Below, piece by piece: positions 35,701 through 47,344 of a stretch of 64,000 bases of DNA (positions are counted from its first letter, which is position 1; the number at the start of each line of letters is the position of its first letter). The stretch spans positions 1,488,001-1,552,000 of the forward strand of contig NW_024103452.1 in the NCBI RefSeq assembly GCF_003945595.2. Reading direction: 5' to 3'. The stretch is from Pipra filicauda. Its lineage: Eukaryota > Chordata > Aves > Passeriformes > Pipridae. The position numbers and the translations under genes are program-made. The notes below the pieces were generated by a model that saw nothing but the letters and a program-made list of their open reading frames with translations, was not told the DNA's origin and ran no database searches.

Positions 35701-38700
35701 TTAATAGTTTGGTTCTTGTGCTGATCTCTCAAGGAACCTTCCTGCGATTTCTGTTTGACTGTGCCCCTTCTGTGGTGTGCTACTGTTAGTGTTCGCTTGT
35801 CTAATTTGGGTCTTTATGTGCTACTTGGCAGGACTTATGAAGTAAAAAACAAGAACAAGGAATCAAACAATCTCGAGAGAAGGCAGGTAGGTTTTCTGTG
35901 CTTTTTCATCCCTAGAGCCTTTGATTGCTGTGTTTGTCCATCTGTACAAATCTGTTGCACCCCTAAAGAGGCTGAGGTTTAAACCTTACCCGGGGCAGAG
36001 GTGGAGGAATATGAACCTGGTAGCCTCTAAATAGCCTGTTTGTTGCTACTGAAAGCAGCACTCAGGGTGCACCATCACTGCCAGCGAGCGAATTGTCTGT
36101 TATATTTTTTTTTGCCCCACTGATGTGCTGTTGGCTGCAGCTCAGGCATACTGAAGTTTTCCTTCTTGCAAGAGCACTTTTAAACACAGGAAAGGGGGGA
36201 AGAAGAGGAAGGAGGATGCTGTAAAAACCCCATATTGGCAAAGGGCAATCATCTGCCTCTCAGTGTTTTTATGCTGGTGGTTTGACAGCTAACTGTGACT
36301 GTTTTGGCAGATTTCACAGCTTAAAATGCTTTACATATTGCACTGTGGGGAGGAAGAAATGGAGTAACTTGATAGTAGTTGAAGGGGAATGGCTGAGGGT
36401 CTTCTCAGTGAGCTGATTAAGCAGAACTCACTCTTAAGAGGGTCTCTAGTCCAGTTACAGGAAACATCTTTTTTCGGAAAGCAACAATGAAAATACAAGC
36501 ACTGGTCAGAGTGAAAAAAGCTGGATCCTTGACTCTCAGATACAGTCGGTGCCAAAATCTGTTGACTATACCCGAAAAAGAACAAGGGTGAGAAGTAAAT
36601 TGAAAGGTAAGTGTAGTCCCCTATTGACATTTAGCTATGCATGATGTGCTGTGCTGTGCTACAGAAAAGCAAATGGCTGGTGATGGTTTGAGAGTGTTCA
36701 GCCAAATCCTGATCCTCCTGAGTGGGAGGGAGCAGGTTCGAGGCTGGCAGCAAGGGGTGCCCTGTGGAGGAGGTGCATTGCGCACTCTTGTGCTTGAGCT
36801 GGTCTCTGGTTCCCTTCCCAGAGTGGGGTTGAAATATCTGGGTGGAAATCTGGCACTTAAACATCTGTGTGGGTGTAGCCCTCTGTGTGTTGATGGGGAA
36901 GGGCCCCTGAGTCCCGAGCTGGTGGCTGTGTTGGTGCTCTTGAACACAACAGGAAGAAGATCTCTTTAAAGCTACCACACCTCCTCCCTGTAACTTTCCT
37001 CTCCTCCTCTCCCCAGAAACATGATTGACTTGGCAAAGTAAACCTTGAAAAACCTGACAGTTTGCAGACCATGGCACTCTGCTCCCTTAGATAGCTGGTC
37101 TGATAGACCAACTGTCCTCTTAGAAATAATCACATTTGATTTTGCAAATCACGGATAGCATTCTCTGCTCAGACCTGCCCAAGAGCAAACCTCCCCTACA
37201 GCCTGCTCCATGGCCATCTACTGCTGTGACCTCCAAATGCAAACCGAATTGCTCTGAATGAGATGGAATGTGTCTGTCCCATTCATGGAGAATGAGGCTT
37301 TCTCAAGTAGCTGTTGGATTCAGTGGGAATGAAAAAGCAAAAGAAAGTTGAGGTTGAAATTATCCTTTTTACCGTGTTTCCTTGGGAGTTGTTCTCACTC
37401 CAGTGTCAGCCCACACATCCTGCCTAGGACTTAGGGACCATCAGACAAGATGCAGAGCCTGCCCTTTTTCTTGGCTGTTCTGGATGCAGTGAGTTGTGTA
37501 TGTTTGCATCATTGTATCTGGCTTTGTTAGAGAAAGGGCTTTGTTAGTAAAAGGGTGTTTTTTGAAGCTTACTATAAGTTTTGTGGCATTTAATCTTGCA
37601 AATGCCCAGAAAACCAAACTGAAAAGGTTAACATCATGGCTAACTCGGGTAACAGGGTAAAGTACACACTTAACTTTGTAACCAAGTAAGCTTTTTTCCT
37701 TGCAGTGCTTCCAATGTCTTCCGCAAGTAGTGGCAGTGACTACGCGTCAAAGAAGGTAAGGCGGTGTCATGCTTAGGTGTCTCAGATTTAAAAACATACA
37801 TGTAAAATGTGTACAAATGAGTTAGAATTAAATAAATTGGTGCTATCTTTTTTCTCAAATGTTCTGATGGACAGATTTGTCTAAGCGTTGCTGAGACTGT
37901 ATTGGTCTACTAGAGGAGGTCTTAAGGAAACATGGGAAACTTTGTAGAAACAACTGTGTCTGAGTCCTGAGCATGTTGTCCTGGAGTGATATTTACCTTT
38001 GACAAGTGAAAAATTGGACTTGGTGTGACACTTGCCTTGACACAGCTGCCTATCTAAATACCTGCCCTACAAGGCTGTGTCCCCACGCTGTCTTCTGCCC
38101 TGTATTGTGCAGTGCCTTGGGAAACCTCGCGTTCACCTCTGCTTTGATGGCAATTTTCAGAGCTTTTATTCCAAGTCCTGTGCTCACACCACAAGTCCTG
38201 GTTCATGCACCATCGTTCTCTGCTTTCAACTATAGCTCTGGGAAAACTAACAGTGGATTATGTAGCAATGGAGGAGTTGGTGGACCAGACATACATCAAG
38301 CAAATAAAATAAAATTGAGCTATGTCAGGCTTTTCCAGTGCCCAGCTGTTAAATGCCACGTATCAAATATATCTCAATCAAAATATATTTGAAATACAGA
38401 AAGTTTTGAAAAAAACTCTCCAGAATGCTTAGTTGCATTAAAAGCTTTTATTTTCCTCTGGAAAAATTTTCTTTACTCTCTTGACTATAATGCTTCTATT
38501 CTACTTATTAAAAATATCAAATGTACAGCTCTGGTGGCTAAAAGGAAAAGTGATGCATGCATTGAACTTCAGGGCACAGGTCTCCTTCAGTGTTAGAGAG
38601 CCATCAGTATGTTAGGAATATTTCAAGTATATCTCTGCCCTTAGTGTACATAAAAAACCAAACCAACCAACTAAAACAACAGCCCAAGCCCCTAGTTCTT

Positions 38701-41700
38701 TAGTAATGTTTAAATAAAACAAATGCTTAGACACTGTTTTGTTTCAGGGGGGAGAATCAAGGAAAAGAATTAAAAAGGAGATGCAAAGGGAAAAAAGCAG
38801 ATTTAGCGCCAAGGGAGGTGATTTACCTACAGTGGATCATGCTGGTATTTCTATTTTAATCTTCTTCAGTGCATTAGAAAAACTGTTTTGATACATATGG
38901 GTCTGTACTTTTTGGGTTGGTTTTTCTTTTTGATTTTGCTGTTTGCGTTCACATTTTCTTCATAAGCATTCTGCTTGGTGATATTTTTTGTAAGGGTTGT
39001 GAGGGCTGGATATTGTTTGCATGGATACTCTTATGCAGGGAGAACATTAGCTGGGGCTAGTGAGAGGTGAAGGAAAGAACTTAATTGACAGCCACGAAGA
39101 AAACAGCCTTTGGACTGAGTTTGAACCACCATCTCTTCCCTGTGTAAAGAGATAAAGAAGAGGGTGGAGATTTTTTTGTTGTTGTTGTCATTAAATTGAG
39201 GTTCCTAGTCAATGCAGGATTCAGCCTCTGTTGCCTGTGTCATTTGACTGATCTCTCACGCAGATGAAACGCTCTCAAAAGAGCCCAAAGAGGATTCACT
39301 ATCACCAGGTGTGTCTGCCAGGGGCTATTCCAGTGATGTGGAGAAGGCTGTGCAGGTGCAGTATGCAGTGCTTAAACTCCTTCCAGTCTGCTGTCAGGCT
39401 TCTTCTCATCTAAAACCAATGCATCATGTCACTTTTTTTCCTATAACTAGACAAGTCCCTGACAGCTTACCTGCAGTGCAGGGTGGATACCTTCTTACTT
39501 TGTTTTCTTTCTCTCCTTAGAAGTTACGTGAAGCACCTGGAAATTTGACTAGAGAAGAAGAAAGTACTAAGCGGAAGGACTCAGGTTTGTTATTCTTGAT
39601 AACATGGAAGAGTTGTTAAAAAGCAGAAAGGGGCATTGCCAAAGCATTATTTCCTTTCAAAGACAAAATAGCACTGACTTTTCTTGAGATAATTTTTTGC
39701 TAAGTTCTGTTTCTCTGTTTTTTATATTATGACAGACTATGGTAAGATGATTTTATATACATGCTTGAATTCATTGCTAATCCCTAAATCCTGTTCTTGA
39801 TCACAGGGGAACTTGTAGTATAACTACTAAGAGCTGGGGATTTGCAAACTAGTGACCCAAGAGACACACAGAACATGCTTTTTAATGGTTTGAAAATGCA
39901 CTGCAGCTTCAGTTTAAAAAGAACAAGCCTTTCTTAAAGTTGTTGACTTTACACCTAAGAGCAGAGACACAGACCATTGCTATAAGCATTTGGTAAATGA
40001 TGACTTGGGTAATGCTTATTACTGCTGTAGCTTTTTTTTTGGGTAGGTGACTTAAGGAATTTTTTTTAATGAAACTGAATCTGCATAAACTAAGTCAGAA
40101 TTGCAGCACAGTCTCTTTGTGATTGGAAACAACCAAACTTCAAGAAAGTTGAGCAGCAATGGATTGTTTTCATACTAATCTTCTAAATACTGGTGTAGTT
40201 TTGAGAGACTGTCTTGAAGTTATTGCTGTGACTATGAATCAAGTCACTGAACAAAAGCGTCCCTTTTCTAATGACCTGGCTATATTTGTGTTCCCTATAT
40301 ATCTCTTACCTGTCCTGCAGTTTCAAAATACACTGTCACTGCACCAACAAATCTGCTTAATTTTGGGGGAAGATAAGTTCTGCAGACTTGATTTTTTTTA
40401 TCACTGTTTACTGTACAGCCTTACCATTGGACAGGAGTTGATACCATGAGAAGGCACAAGTAGGCTTATGTTCAGAAATTTCAAGTGTGATCTGTGACTG
40501 CATTTGAATTCTTTCTTTATGAACCCAAAATCTGCTTCAGGATGCTTCTTGTGTTCTGACTGTCCTCCTTGTCTTGGGCCCCCACCACCTTCCTTTCTGC
40601 ACTATGGAGACTGCAGTCATCGCTGGTCAAACAGATCTCTCACTGAGGTTGAGAAAAGTATTAGTGAGACAAAGAGATGGGTTTTTTTTTTCTTTTAGGC
40701 AAATTTTCCTTAAAATACAGGCTGTAGTCTCCCTCAGCATGTTCCTAAGGTTTTTTCTGGATTAAAAGCTATTGTATAGCAACTCTAGTGAAGCTGCAGA
40801 AAGGTGGCTGTTATGCGTGTGGTTAGGTATTTTTCCCCTCTATTGTGTTTATGCATGGGTTTTGGGGTTTGGTTTTGGCTTTTTCTTGTGAGGAGAAGCT
40901 GGAATTAGCTTAGTAACATAAACAGATTGCAAGATTTGGTCGGAAGTGTGAAGAAGCCGGACAAGAGGTTTTTTATGGTTAGAGTAGCTGGTCAAGAGAG
41001 CAAATTATCTTTAAGATGGAGACATGTTAGCTTTCTAGTTATCTGCATAACACTAGGCAGTCTAGTTGCCTGCTTTTGCAAGGGAAGATGCTTGCTAGTG
41101 AAGTCTTATCCTGTCCTGTAAGTGTGATTTCAGATGCTAAAATGAAGTTGCCTGCTTTTCTGAAGCATTGGTAATTCCAGTGGTGGTTTCTGCTTGAGCA
41201 GATACTGTCATGTACCTCATGCAGAAGAACCGGTCTTTTCTGAAATACTTTCTCTTCTCTTCCCAGATACATTAGAAAGCACTGTCATAAAAAAGCTTAA
41301 ATTTTCCAGCTGGGAGACAAATCATTCATCTTCTGACACTAACTATAAACCAAGGAAAATTTTTGATTCAGTAGAAGAGGAAGCAGAGATCCAAAAAGGT
41401 AAAGTCAGGTTGGCAATTAAAGTGAAGGCTTAAATGCTTTCAGCTTTTCTTTTGTTATAGTAGAAATCATAGTCATACGGAAGCTTGAAGAGATGTGTCT
41501 GTAGCAAGGCTAACTTCTCCAAAGTCCAAAATTAACAGAAGGTGCATGTTTCATCACTGTCATTGGAACCATATGTGGAGGTGTGAATGACGAAATTTGG
41601 GTTCCCCTCAGTAAGCTGCTCAATGATATCCACACTTTCTAGTCTTCCTGAATAGTGACTGTCTAGAGCTATTAAAAAAAAACCAAACCAAAACAAAAAA

Positions 41701-44700
41701 AACCCAAACAAACCAAAAAAACCCCCAACAAAACCCAGGAGCTGAAAAAAAAGCATGCAGATAATGGACAGAGTAACTGCAAAACACTGCTAACTCCAAA
41801 CACAAGGGGATTAGGCTTTCTTTGCAATGAATAAGTAGAAGACAGGAAAACAGTGGTGACTTTTTTTTTTTTTTTTAAATTCCCTTATGTTGTGCTTTTG
41901 CCTCACTGTCTGTAAATATACTGCTCTTTGTGTTGCTCTATTGTGCTTCTTGTTCCTTACTGCTAAAAAGTATTTCTCAGTGGACTTTTGGGCCAGTTTT
42001 CCTCTTGCTTATGAGCTCTAGAAGAACAAAACTCAAATTCCAACTCTATAACAAAAGTTGCTGCTTACATGAATGACAAACCCTTCAGTAGCAGGAAGGC
42101 TTATATTCCAATAAGCCCTCCAGCATGATGCTAACTGGTTATACACTTCCTCCTAGGTCAGGAAATGGATGATAGTGTGGGTGATGTGTTTTTTTCCAAG
42201 ATGCAACATGAAGACTTCAGTCATTCAGGAGTGATTCCTGCATTTGAAAGCTTTGTTGACCAGCTGAAGAAACTGTTCTGGGTAATGTGTACTCTCTTAC
42301 TGTGTGTGGCAATTTATCATATTATGTGAAATTACCTTTTATCTCCAGAGGAGTTGGTGCAAATATCAGATATTTATTTTTTTGCCCAAGACCAGGGCTT
42401 TGGCTGAAGTGTTTGTTAGTCTGAAGCTCTTAGAAGTATTCTGCATAACCTGTATATTCTGAGAAATGTTACAGGGAAGACATAAAGGAAGTTTTAATTA
42501 GCTTTTTCCTTCTTTTTGTCTCTACATGTAGGTTGGAACATCAGACTTGGTTAGGCACTTTAAATACTTTCCTCAGAGGGGAGAGATCAAGGCTTTTTGA
42601 AAAGTGATCCAGTGTAGTGACAGTGTACCTATGCTGGAACTGTGGGTCATTTTCCTCATGAACACATATCAAAAATAGAAAAACTCCCTTTTGGAGCATA
42701 GAGCGGTTTCACTGAAATGTAAGATCAAGTAACTTTTTCATGATAAAAACCAGAAAGCAATACAGGCTGCACCTATTGACTAGAACATGCATAGATCCAT
42801 AAGGACATGCTTTGAAATTAATGGTATGTGGAGGTGTTAGCTGCACAGTTTGTAGTGAACTGTCTATTAGTGGTTCACTCAACTGTACAGACCTACTTAA
42901 GATGCAAGCAATCAACTGCTACTGTTGATTTAGCTCTAACAAGTAATGTGGACATTAAACCAAGTTTAATATGACAGAACAGCGTCTGACCCATTAGAAA
43001 ATCTTCTTGTGGTCAAAAGCTTTGAAAAAACCAGATGTGGCAGAGCAGACTTACAGTGAGTGGTTTTGTTGGTGTGTTTTTGTTTGTTTGTTTTTTGTTT
43101 TTTGTTTTGTTTTGTTTTTTTTTTTCTTTCCAGCTAGTGCTAGGTATTCACACTAAGCTTTTTGGTACTAAATCCTTGAATCAAGGCTGAAGGTGGATGC
43201 ATTTACAAATCAGTTAAGATTAAAATGCACACTGCCTGTATAAATGTTGACCTGAAATAGTGCTAACAAAGACCTGGTTTTTGGCAGTTGTTAAGTGTGT
43301 TGAAGTATAGGTGAAGCTTGCCTCTTCACTGATGGGATAACATGACCCCGACCTGAAGTTACCTGGGTTACACAGAGGCTTGTTGGTGTAACTAGTGTGG
43401 CTGAATGAAATCAGTTCATATTTGTAGTACCTATATGTCACCTCACTGCTGTTTAAATTTGACTTATGATGGTTTCTGCTAAGCTGAATGACAGCCTACA
43501 GAGGGATTTGCATTCCGGGGAAAGGTTTTGCAAACTAGACTTACAGGCTTTGGCCTAGGGCATTGCCCATCCCTAAAGGTGCATCCTGTGGCTAGGCCCG
43601 GTACAAAAGGATGGAGATCAGCACACAGAATGCCCTGAGGTCTTCGGAGAAGAACTTATCTGCCCTGCTGAACCAGATACACCAGTGCAGGTAAGCTGTC
43701 TGGTGCTGACTGAAAACAGTTTCAATTTTGTGTAAATTTTAATTGACAGGGAAAGCAAACCTGACAGTTAGCTACTGCCCTTATGATTTGTAAGGCAAAA
43801 TAACTTGTGTGTGTCCCTTTTTTTGTTTTATTTTGTTTTTCTGCAAGAAAACTTTCAAAAATGTAGCTCCTGAGATTGATCCTGATTTTTCCTGTAGGAG
43901 AAGAGTGGATGGATTCATTAATGCAAAGCAAGCTTGAGTTACAAGCAGTTGATGAAGCAGTCCTTGAACTATCTTCTGGTTCTCATCAGTGTTCACAAAT
44001 CTGTTTAAAAATTCTCTTCTTACACTTTTTTTGTTTCTGTTTCTAAATTGTTTAAGAAAGAAGCCAGGTTTTGATTTACTTAATGAAGTGAGGGAGAAGA
44101 AAAGGGATCTGTTATAGGCCCATTTCTGTAGATTGTTTCCATGTGCATGAAATAAGTGCCAGAAGTGGGCTATACAGGCATTCACCAGCTTGGGCTTTAA
44201 GAAAGTCATTTTGCTTTACAGGTTGTCAAATTTCTTAGGTAGGAGATAGATAAAAAAATCAATTCTAATATTTGTGGATTTGTTATAAGTGAAATACAAG
44301 CACAGTCTAAGAAGTAATTAAGTCTATCAGGCCTCTGTATCCACTACACAGTCAGTTTACAGGATTTAGAGCAAATGTAGTATGAAATAATAGCTCCTAA
44401 ATTGAAAAATTCCTAGTATCAACAGGACCTCTGTGAGTTGAATTTGCTTGCCATTAAGGTACATGGAGAAGTTTCAGTTCCAAAAGAAAAAAAATTAATG
44501 TTTTGGGGTGGAAGGTAAGAGTTGATGGCAGTGAGCTGCTGCCATGTTTTGATGTTGCTAACTACGTAACCTGGATCCAACCAGTCACGGGATAGTGGAG
44601 ACAGAGCTGTGCCAAATTTGTCCTACCTCACTGCCAAGGGAATGGTGGCAAACTCAAGTGGATAAGGGTGTTGCTGGTTAAGGTTTAGAAATTGATGGCA

Positions 44701-46970
44701 TCTGTGACAACACTGTATGTATCAAATCCGTGATAGGAAAATCCATTAGACATTGTGTCAAGATAGAATCATAGAATGGTTTGGGTTGGAAGGGACCTTA
44801 GAGAAGTCTTCAGCTTGGGAAATCTCTGCTGAACTTCCTGGAGGCCAGGAGAAGTATTTGGGAGTCAAATCTGCCCCATGTAGTTCAGCAGGGACATTTG
44901 CTTCTGCCAAAGTTAGGCTTGCTGCTGAAGGGATTGTCATCCACCTCGTGTGACCGCACGTTAAAGTGTCAAACTTGTTTCTGTTCTCCATCGCTAGGCT
45001 TAATAAACTTGAGACCTTCCAGAAGATTGTTGTTGACGAGCTTTCCAGTCTTGAGAAGGAAACTCAAATTTTGGCAAACATGGAGAAGGATGCAGTGGTG
45101 CGTATGACTTCTCGTGTATCAGCCTAGCGAGGTACTCCTTCCCAAGTAACGGGGGTTTCCTTTGGGTCTCTTTTTAGGACTTCTGGAATGCACATCTGCT
45201 CAAGCTGAATTCTTTCTGCAACCAGCAAAAACAAAGGTACATCTCTGCCAGTTGTCTTGCGCGCTCACAAGTCCTCCAATGGTCATAGAGGGTATTAGTT
45301 AGGCTGACAGTACCCTTGCTGGTATATGGAAAAGGATTCTAAAACCTGTATTGCTTCTCCACCTGGTGTCCGTTGACGGAGCCTTTGCAGCCTTGTGAGG
45401 GTTTTCAATTGGAACTAGAGTGCGATGAGGGACTCTGTGTGGGAAGTTGTGCAGGAGAGGCACAAACCTCAAGAGACCTGTACCCAGATCTGGAACAAGG
45501 TGCAATGCACTCTCTGGATGTGACTTTATCTAGAGGTCAGAGGAGGTGGAAGACGATCATTTCTTATGTAAAAGATGCTGTTGGTGCAAGTGCTGGGTAA
45601 AAAGCTGCAATTCTCAGGCTTATTTTTAATGGTAAATATCTCTGTCAAAGTTTCATCAGTAAGTACTAATGCTTCACAGAAAAACTAGCCAAGCTTGATT
45701 TTCTTTCAGAATTGAGTCTGTTGACTCAGCCGTGGGTGAATCAGTGAAGAGTTTTGCCGACAATATCCAGAATACAACAGTACGGTACACGTGATACAAA
45801 AGCAGTTCTGTGTGGGTGGTGGACTGAGCTCTGATTAAGTGTTGGAAGTGAGAAAATGAAACTGAATTCTTCAGAGGGGAAGCCTTTGTTTTTTTTTGGG
45901 CTGGTTCTTTGTGGGACCTCTGGTCCTGATGCATGGAAAGCATCAAGAAAGCAGTGTTTGCCCAGCTGGACTATGAGATTGTGATGCTTCTCCTGGGTTC
46001 ACAGTTTGGGTATTTGTTCATCCTAAGGGTGGTTTCTGTGCAGTTAGTGGTTCTTAATGCATTTGGCCTTGGGGTTGTGCATCCATGAAAACCTGTGACT
46101 AAGAGCTCTGCAGTTTAACAACACCTTGCATGCTTTCTTTCACCTGCTCTTTGAGTCTGGCAACTTCTAGCCTTGATGCCTTCAAGTTTAATTTCTAAAA
46201 ATTAATTTTTTTTGTTTACCTTGTATCCTGGTTAAATATCTGTTGAAATTCTTAAACTCTTCAGAGTCTAATCACTAACTTATGCCCTTGTTTGTATTTA
46301 TAGTTAAGCTGAATACTGTGCTAACTTCGATACAATGCTTAGTTTCTATCTGGTTCACCCCATCACATGGGCATGTATTTTTTCTACTGCTGCTGTTCCA
46401 GCTTTCATGCACAGGTCTGATGTCTTTGAGAGTCTAGCATTCCTGCAATAAGAGCAGTGGATTACTATGATGTGTGTGATGCCACGTGTCTGCACTGCAT
46501 AGGGCTGAAGAAAGCTCCCTGCTTGAAGGAACAACTGTGGTCACCCCAGTGGACTGGGCCTGGGATTTTTAGAAAACATGCTGAAAAACAATGGCTTGTT
46601 TCTTTTAGCTATTAAAGCTGGAATCCTGAGCCTTTCCAAAGGGAAAGGTTTCCACTATGAGCATTGAGTTGCTGAAGGACAGAGGTGCCACTGGAGAAGG
46701 ACACTTTTAGAGAGAGCAGGGCTGAGAAAGGGGCAAACATGTCATGGGAGCTGCTCATCCTGCAGCACTTGTTTGAGGATAGGTGCTTGAGAATTAAAAG
46801 CTGAGTCTAAATGTGCTTCCGGGACCTTTGCAGTTTCTTGTCTTGTACTATTTCTATGTTTGTACAAGCTTTTGAAATACTTTCTTACTTTTTTTTGTTC
46901 TTCCCTGCAGTACGAACATCCAATGAAGAAGGCAGAAGAAAGCAATGTGTTCATGGTTCCTTCTGACTAG
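18319..46970 (+). CDS. SYCP2L: SYCP2L, synaptonemal complex protein 2-like
   Basis: I joined 36 coding exons into one frame of 968 residues, somewhat longer than the roughly 810 of human SYCP2L. The protein belongs to the SYCP2 chromosome-axis family; in mouse it localises to oocyte centromeres and supports the primordial follicle pool. Order of parts: N-terminal armadillo-like region (about 25-300), Spt16M-like domain (about 300-400, [19 protein letters not shown]), a long polar linker with basic nuclear-signal-like runs (403-841), and a C-terminal coiled coil (842-949). The start MAQ lies in a CpG-rich area with context GCGCCATGG. The name SYCP2L over SYCP2 rests on GCM2 and ELOVL2 flanking it. 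Exon phases all fit, but one junction needs an AT-AC intron and one a GC donor. Small or weak exons (1, 18, 25) are the least certain. Confidence 0.9.
19293..19373 (+). other. SYCP2L: SYCP2L intron 3, GC-AG type, 81 bp
   Basis: Exon 3 ends GAGAAAG followed by GCAAGT; exon 4 begins after TTTCTGTAG. Apart from C at position +2 the donor is a perfect consensus match, as is usual for GC-AG introns. The protein reads LRK|ELDKNEF, which agrees with the family. The intron is very short, at 81 bases. Confidence 0.85.
19494..20669 (+). other. SYCP2L: SYCP2L intron 4, apparent AT-AC intron
   Basis: Family alignment needs ..EQGLVAK joined directly to (L/M)VSWFER. The only boundary pair of a known splice class that does this is AAG|ATGAGT at 19494 and TTTTAC|CTGGTA at 20669. 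The donor is the U2 consensus GTGAGT with G1 changed to A, and the acceptor ends in C in place of G. The U12 donor motif ATATCC is absent. A conventional alternative exists: donor CTG|GTAGCA (after 19484) with acceptor CTTCCCAG (20642). It keeps the frame but replaces VAK with about nine unrelated residues. Confidence 0.55.
21188..21213. repeat. perfect 11-bp stem hairpin in SYCP2L intron 5
   Basis: AACTGTGTCAC, TTTT, GTGACACAGTT form a perfect 11-bp stem with a 4-base loop. No flanking repeat identifies it as a transposon end. Confidence 0.75.
21905..25197 (+). CDS. SYCP2L: SYCP2L exons 6-12 (armadillo-like region)
   Basis: Exons 21905-21929, 22926-23011, 23144-23232, 23333-23367, 24117-24259, 24725-24777 and 25152-25197 give residues 143-301. 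Exons 6 and 9 are only 25 and 35 bases. Conserved stretches include [80 protein letters not shown] and [13 protein letters not shown]. The helical repeat character fits the armadillo-like domain of SYCP2 family proteins, which binds axis partners. All splice sites here are GT-AG. Confidence 0.92.
25984..26798 (+). CDS. SYCP2L: SYCP2L exons 13-15 (Spt16M-like domain)
   Basis: Exons 25984-26076, 26173-26233 and 26650-26798 give residues 302-402. The sequence [66 protein letters not shown] corresponds to the Spt16-middle-like domain of SYCP2 proteins (a PH-like fold). Phases are 0-1-1-0 and all junctions are GT-AG. This is the best-conserved part of the gene in the window. Confidence 0.95.
27647..35886 (+). 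CDS. SYCP2L: SYCP2L exons 16-24 (polar linker)
   Basis: Exons 27647-27710, 30136-30254, 30652-30727, 30877-30922, 31553-31598, 32372-32460, 33976-34024, 35152-35207 and 35832-35886 give residues 403-602. The sequence is low in hydrophobics and rich in Ser, Glu and Lys, as expected for the disordered linker. Basic runs such as [20 protein letters not shown] resemble nuclear signals. Exon 18 (30652-30727) was found because exon 17 ends in phase 0 while exon 19 must start in phase 1; it supplies [20 protein letters not shown] and closes the frame, but its acceptor is weak. Individual exon edges are less secure than in the folded domains. Confidence 0.75.
27818..27880. repeat. A/C-skewed low-complexity tract in SYCP2L intron 16
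   Basis: A run of AAAC/CAAA units followed by CCCCCCC and A8-type blocks on the plus strand. It is the reverse-complement class of the T/G tracts elsewhere in the window. Confidence 0.75.
27881..28720. other. GC-richer unexplained block in SYCP2L intron 16
   Basis: The composition here is clearly richer in G and C than the surrounding intron. Overlapping open frames of about 110 codons lie on both strands. I recognise no protein, LTR or CR1 signature. It begins right after the A/C tract at 27818-27880, which could be the tail of an old retroposed sequence. Confidence 0.35.
36450..42281 (+). CDS. SYCP2L: SYCP2L exons 25-31 (linker, basic clusters)
   Basis: Exons 36450-36606, 37706-37755, 38748-38844, 39264-39355, 39521-39584, 41267-41398 and 42157-42281 give residues 603-841. 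Recognisable family features are [40 protein letters not shown] and the closing [13 protein letters not shown]. Basic clusters [12 protein letters not shown] and [15 protein letters not shown] look like nuclear signals. Exon 25 needs its most upstream acceptor (GTCTCTAG at 36449) because two nearer AGs break the frame. Exon 28 has an internal GT (39309) whose use would frameshift exon 29, so the longer form ending at 39355 is chosen. Confidence 0.82.
41668..41740. repeat. A/C-skewed low-complexity tract in SYCP2L intron 30
   Basis: AAAACCAAACCAAAAC-type repeats on the plus strand, the complement of the TTTTGG class. No coding potential. Confidence 0.75.
43070..43130. repeat. T/G-skewed low-complexity tract in SYCP2L intron 31
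   Basis: TTTGTTTG and TTTTG units followed by a T-run on the plus strand. Simple-sequence DNA. Confidence 0.75.
43596..46970 (+). CDS. SYCP2L: SYCP2L exons 32-36 (C-terminal coiled coil)
   Basis: Exons 43596-43690, 44998-45097, 45178-45236, 45710-45779 and 46911-46970 give residues 842-968. Heptad-like spacing of Leu, Ile and Val runs through [40 protein letters not shown] and [20 protein letters not shown]. This agrees with the SYCP2 C-terminal coiled coil that pairs with SYCP3. The gene ends [11 protein letters not shown] and a TAG at 46968-46970. Exon 35 has a poor donor, ACA|GTACGG; reading through it adds VRYT and a stop, so an alternative C-terminus is possible. Confidence 0.88.
44764..44805 (-). 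repeat. CR1 3'-end fragment in SYCP2L intron 32
   Basis: TAGAATCATAGAATGGTTTG then GGTTGGAAGGGACCTTAGAG is the reverse complement of the last 40 or so bases of a CR1 element. It is a very short, 5'-truncated insertion, about 190 bases upstream of exon 33. CR1 commonly inserts as such stubs. Confidence 0.85.
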
Positions 46971-47313
46971 CAACCCCCTGAATTCATTATTACTCTTAAA
47001 TTTTGAACACCTTGTGTATGCAGCATAGAGAAGATGGTTCTGTGAAGGATATCAATTTGTTTTAAATGCAAAGAAAAAAGGGGAGGAAAAAAACATCGAC
47101 ATTGAGCCTTTTTTTTTTTTTTTGCCTAAAAAGAATATACACTGCTAAGTGGTCCAGTTATGATCCCTGTGTTGATAACAACTTTTTCTGAAAAGTTGCA
47201 AGATGGGTCCCTTACATATAAAAGAAATTTAAAAAAATATCTAAAGATAATGATTTGTCCACCAAATGGATGGATATTCTGCTTTACTTTGAGTGTTCTG
47301 CTGATTGATTCTA

Positions 47314-47319
47314 AGTAAA
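47314..47319 (+). terminator. SYCP2L: candidate SYCP2L polyadenylation signal
   Basis: AGTAAA, a known variant signal, lies about 345 bases after the stop and is followed by T- and TG-rich sequence (TATTGTTTGC, then GTCTTGTTTTC). No AATAAA was seen between the stop and this point. Tentative without transcript data. Confidence 0.35.
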
Positions 47320-47344
47320 ATATTGTTTGCATAGAATAACAGTC

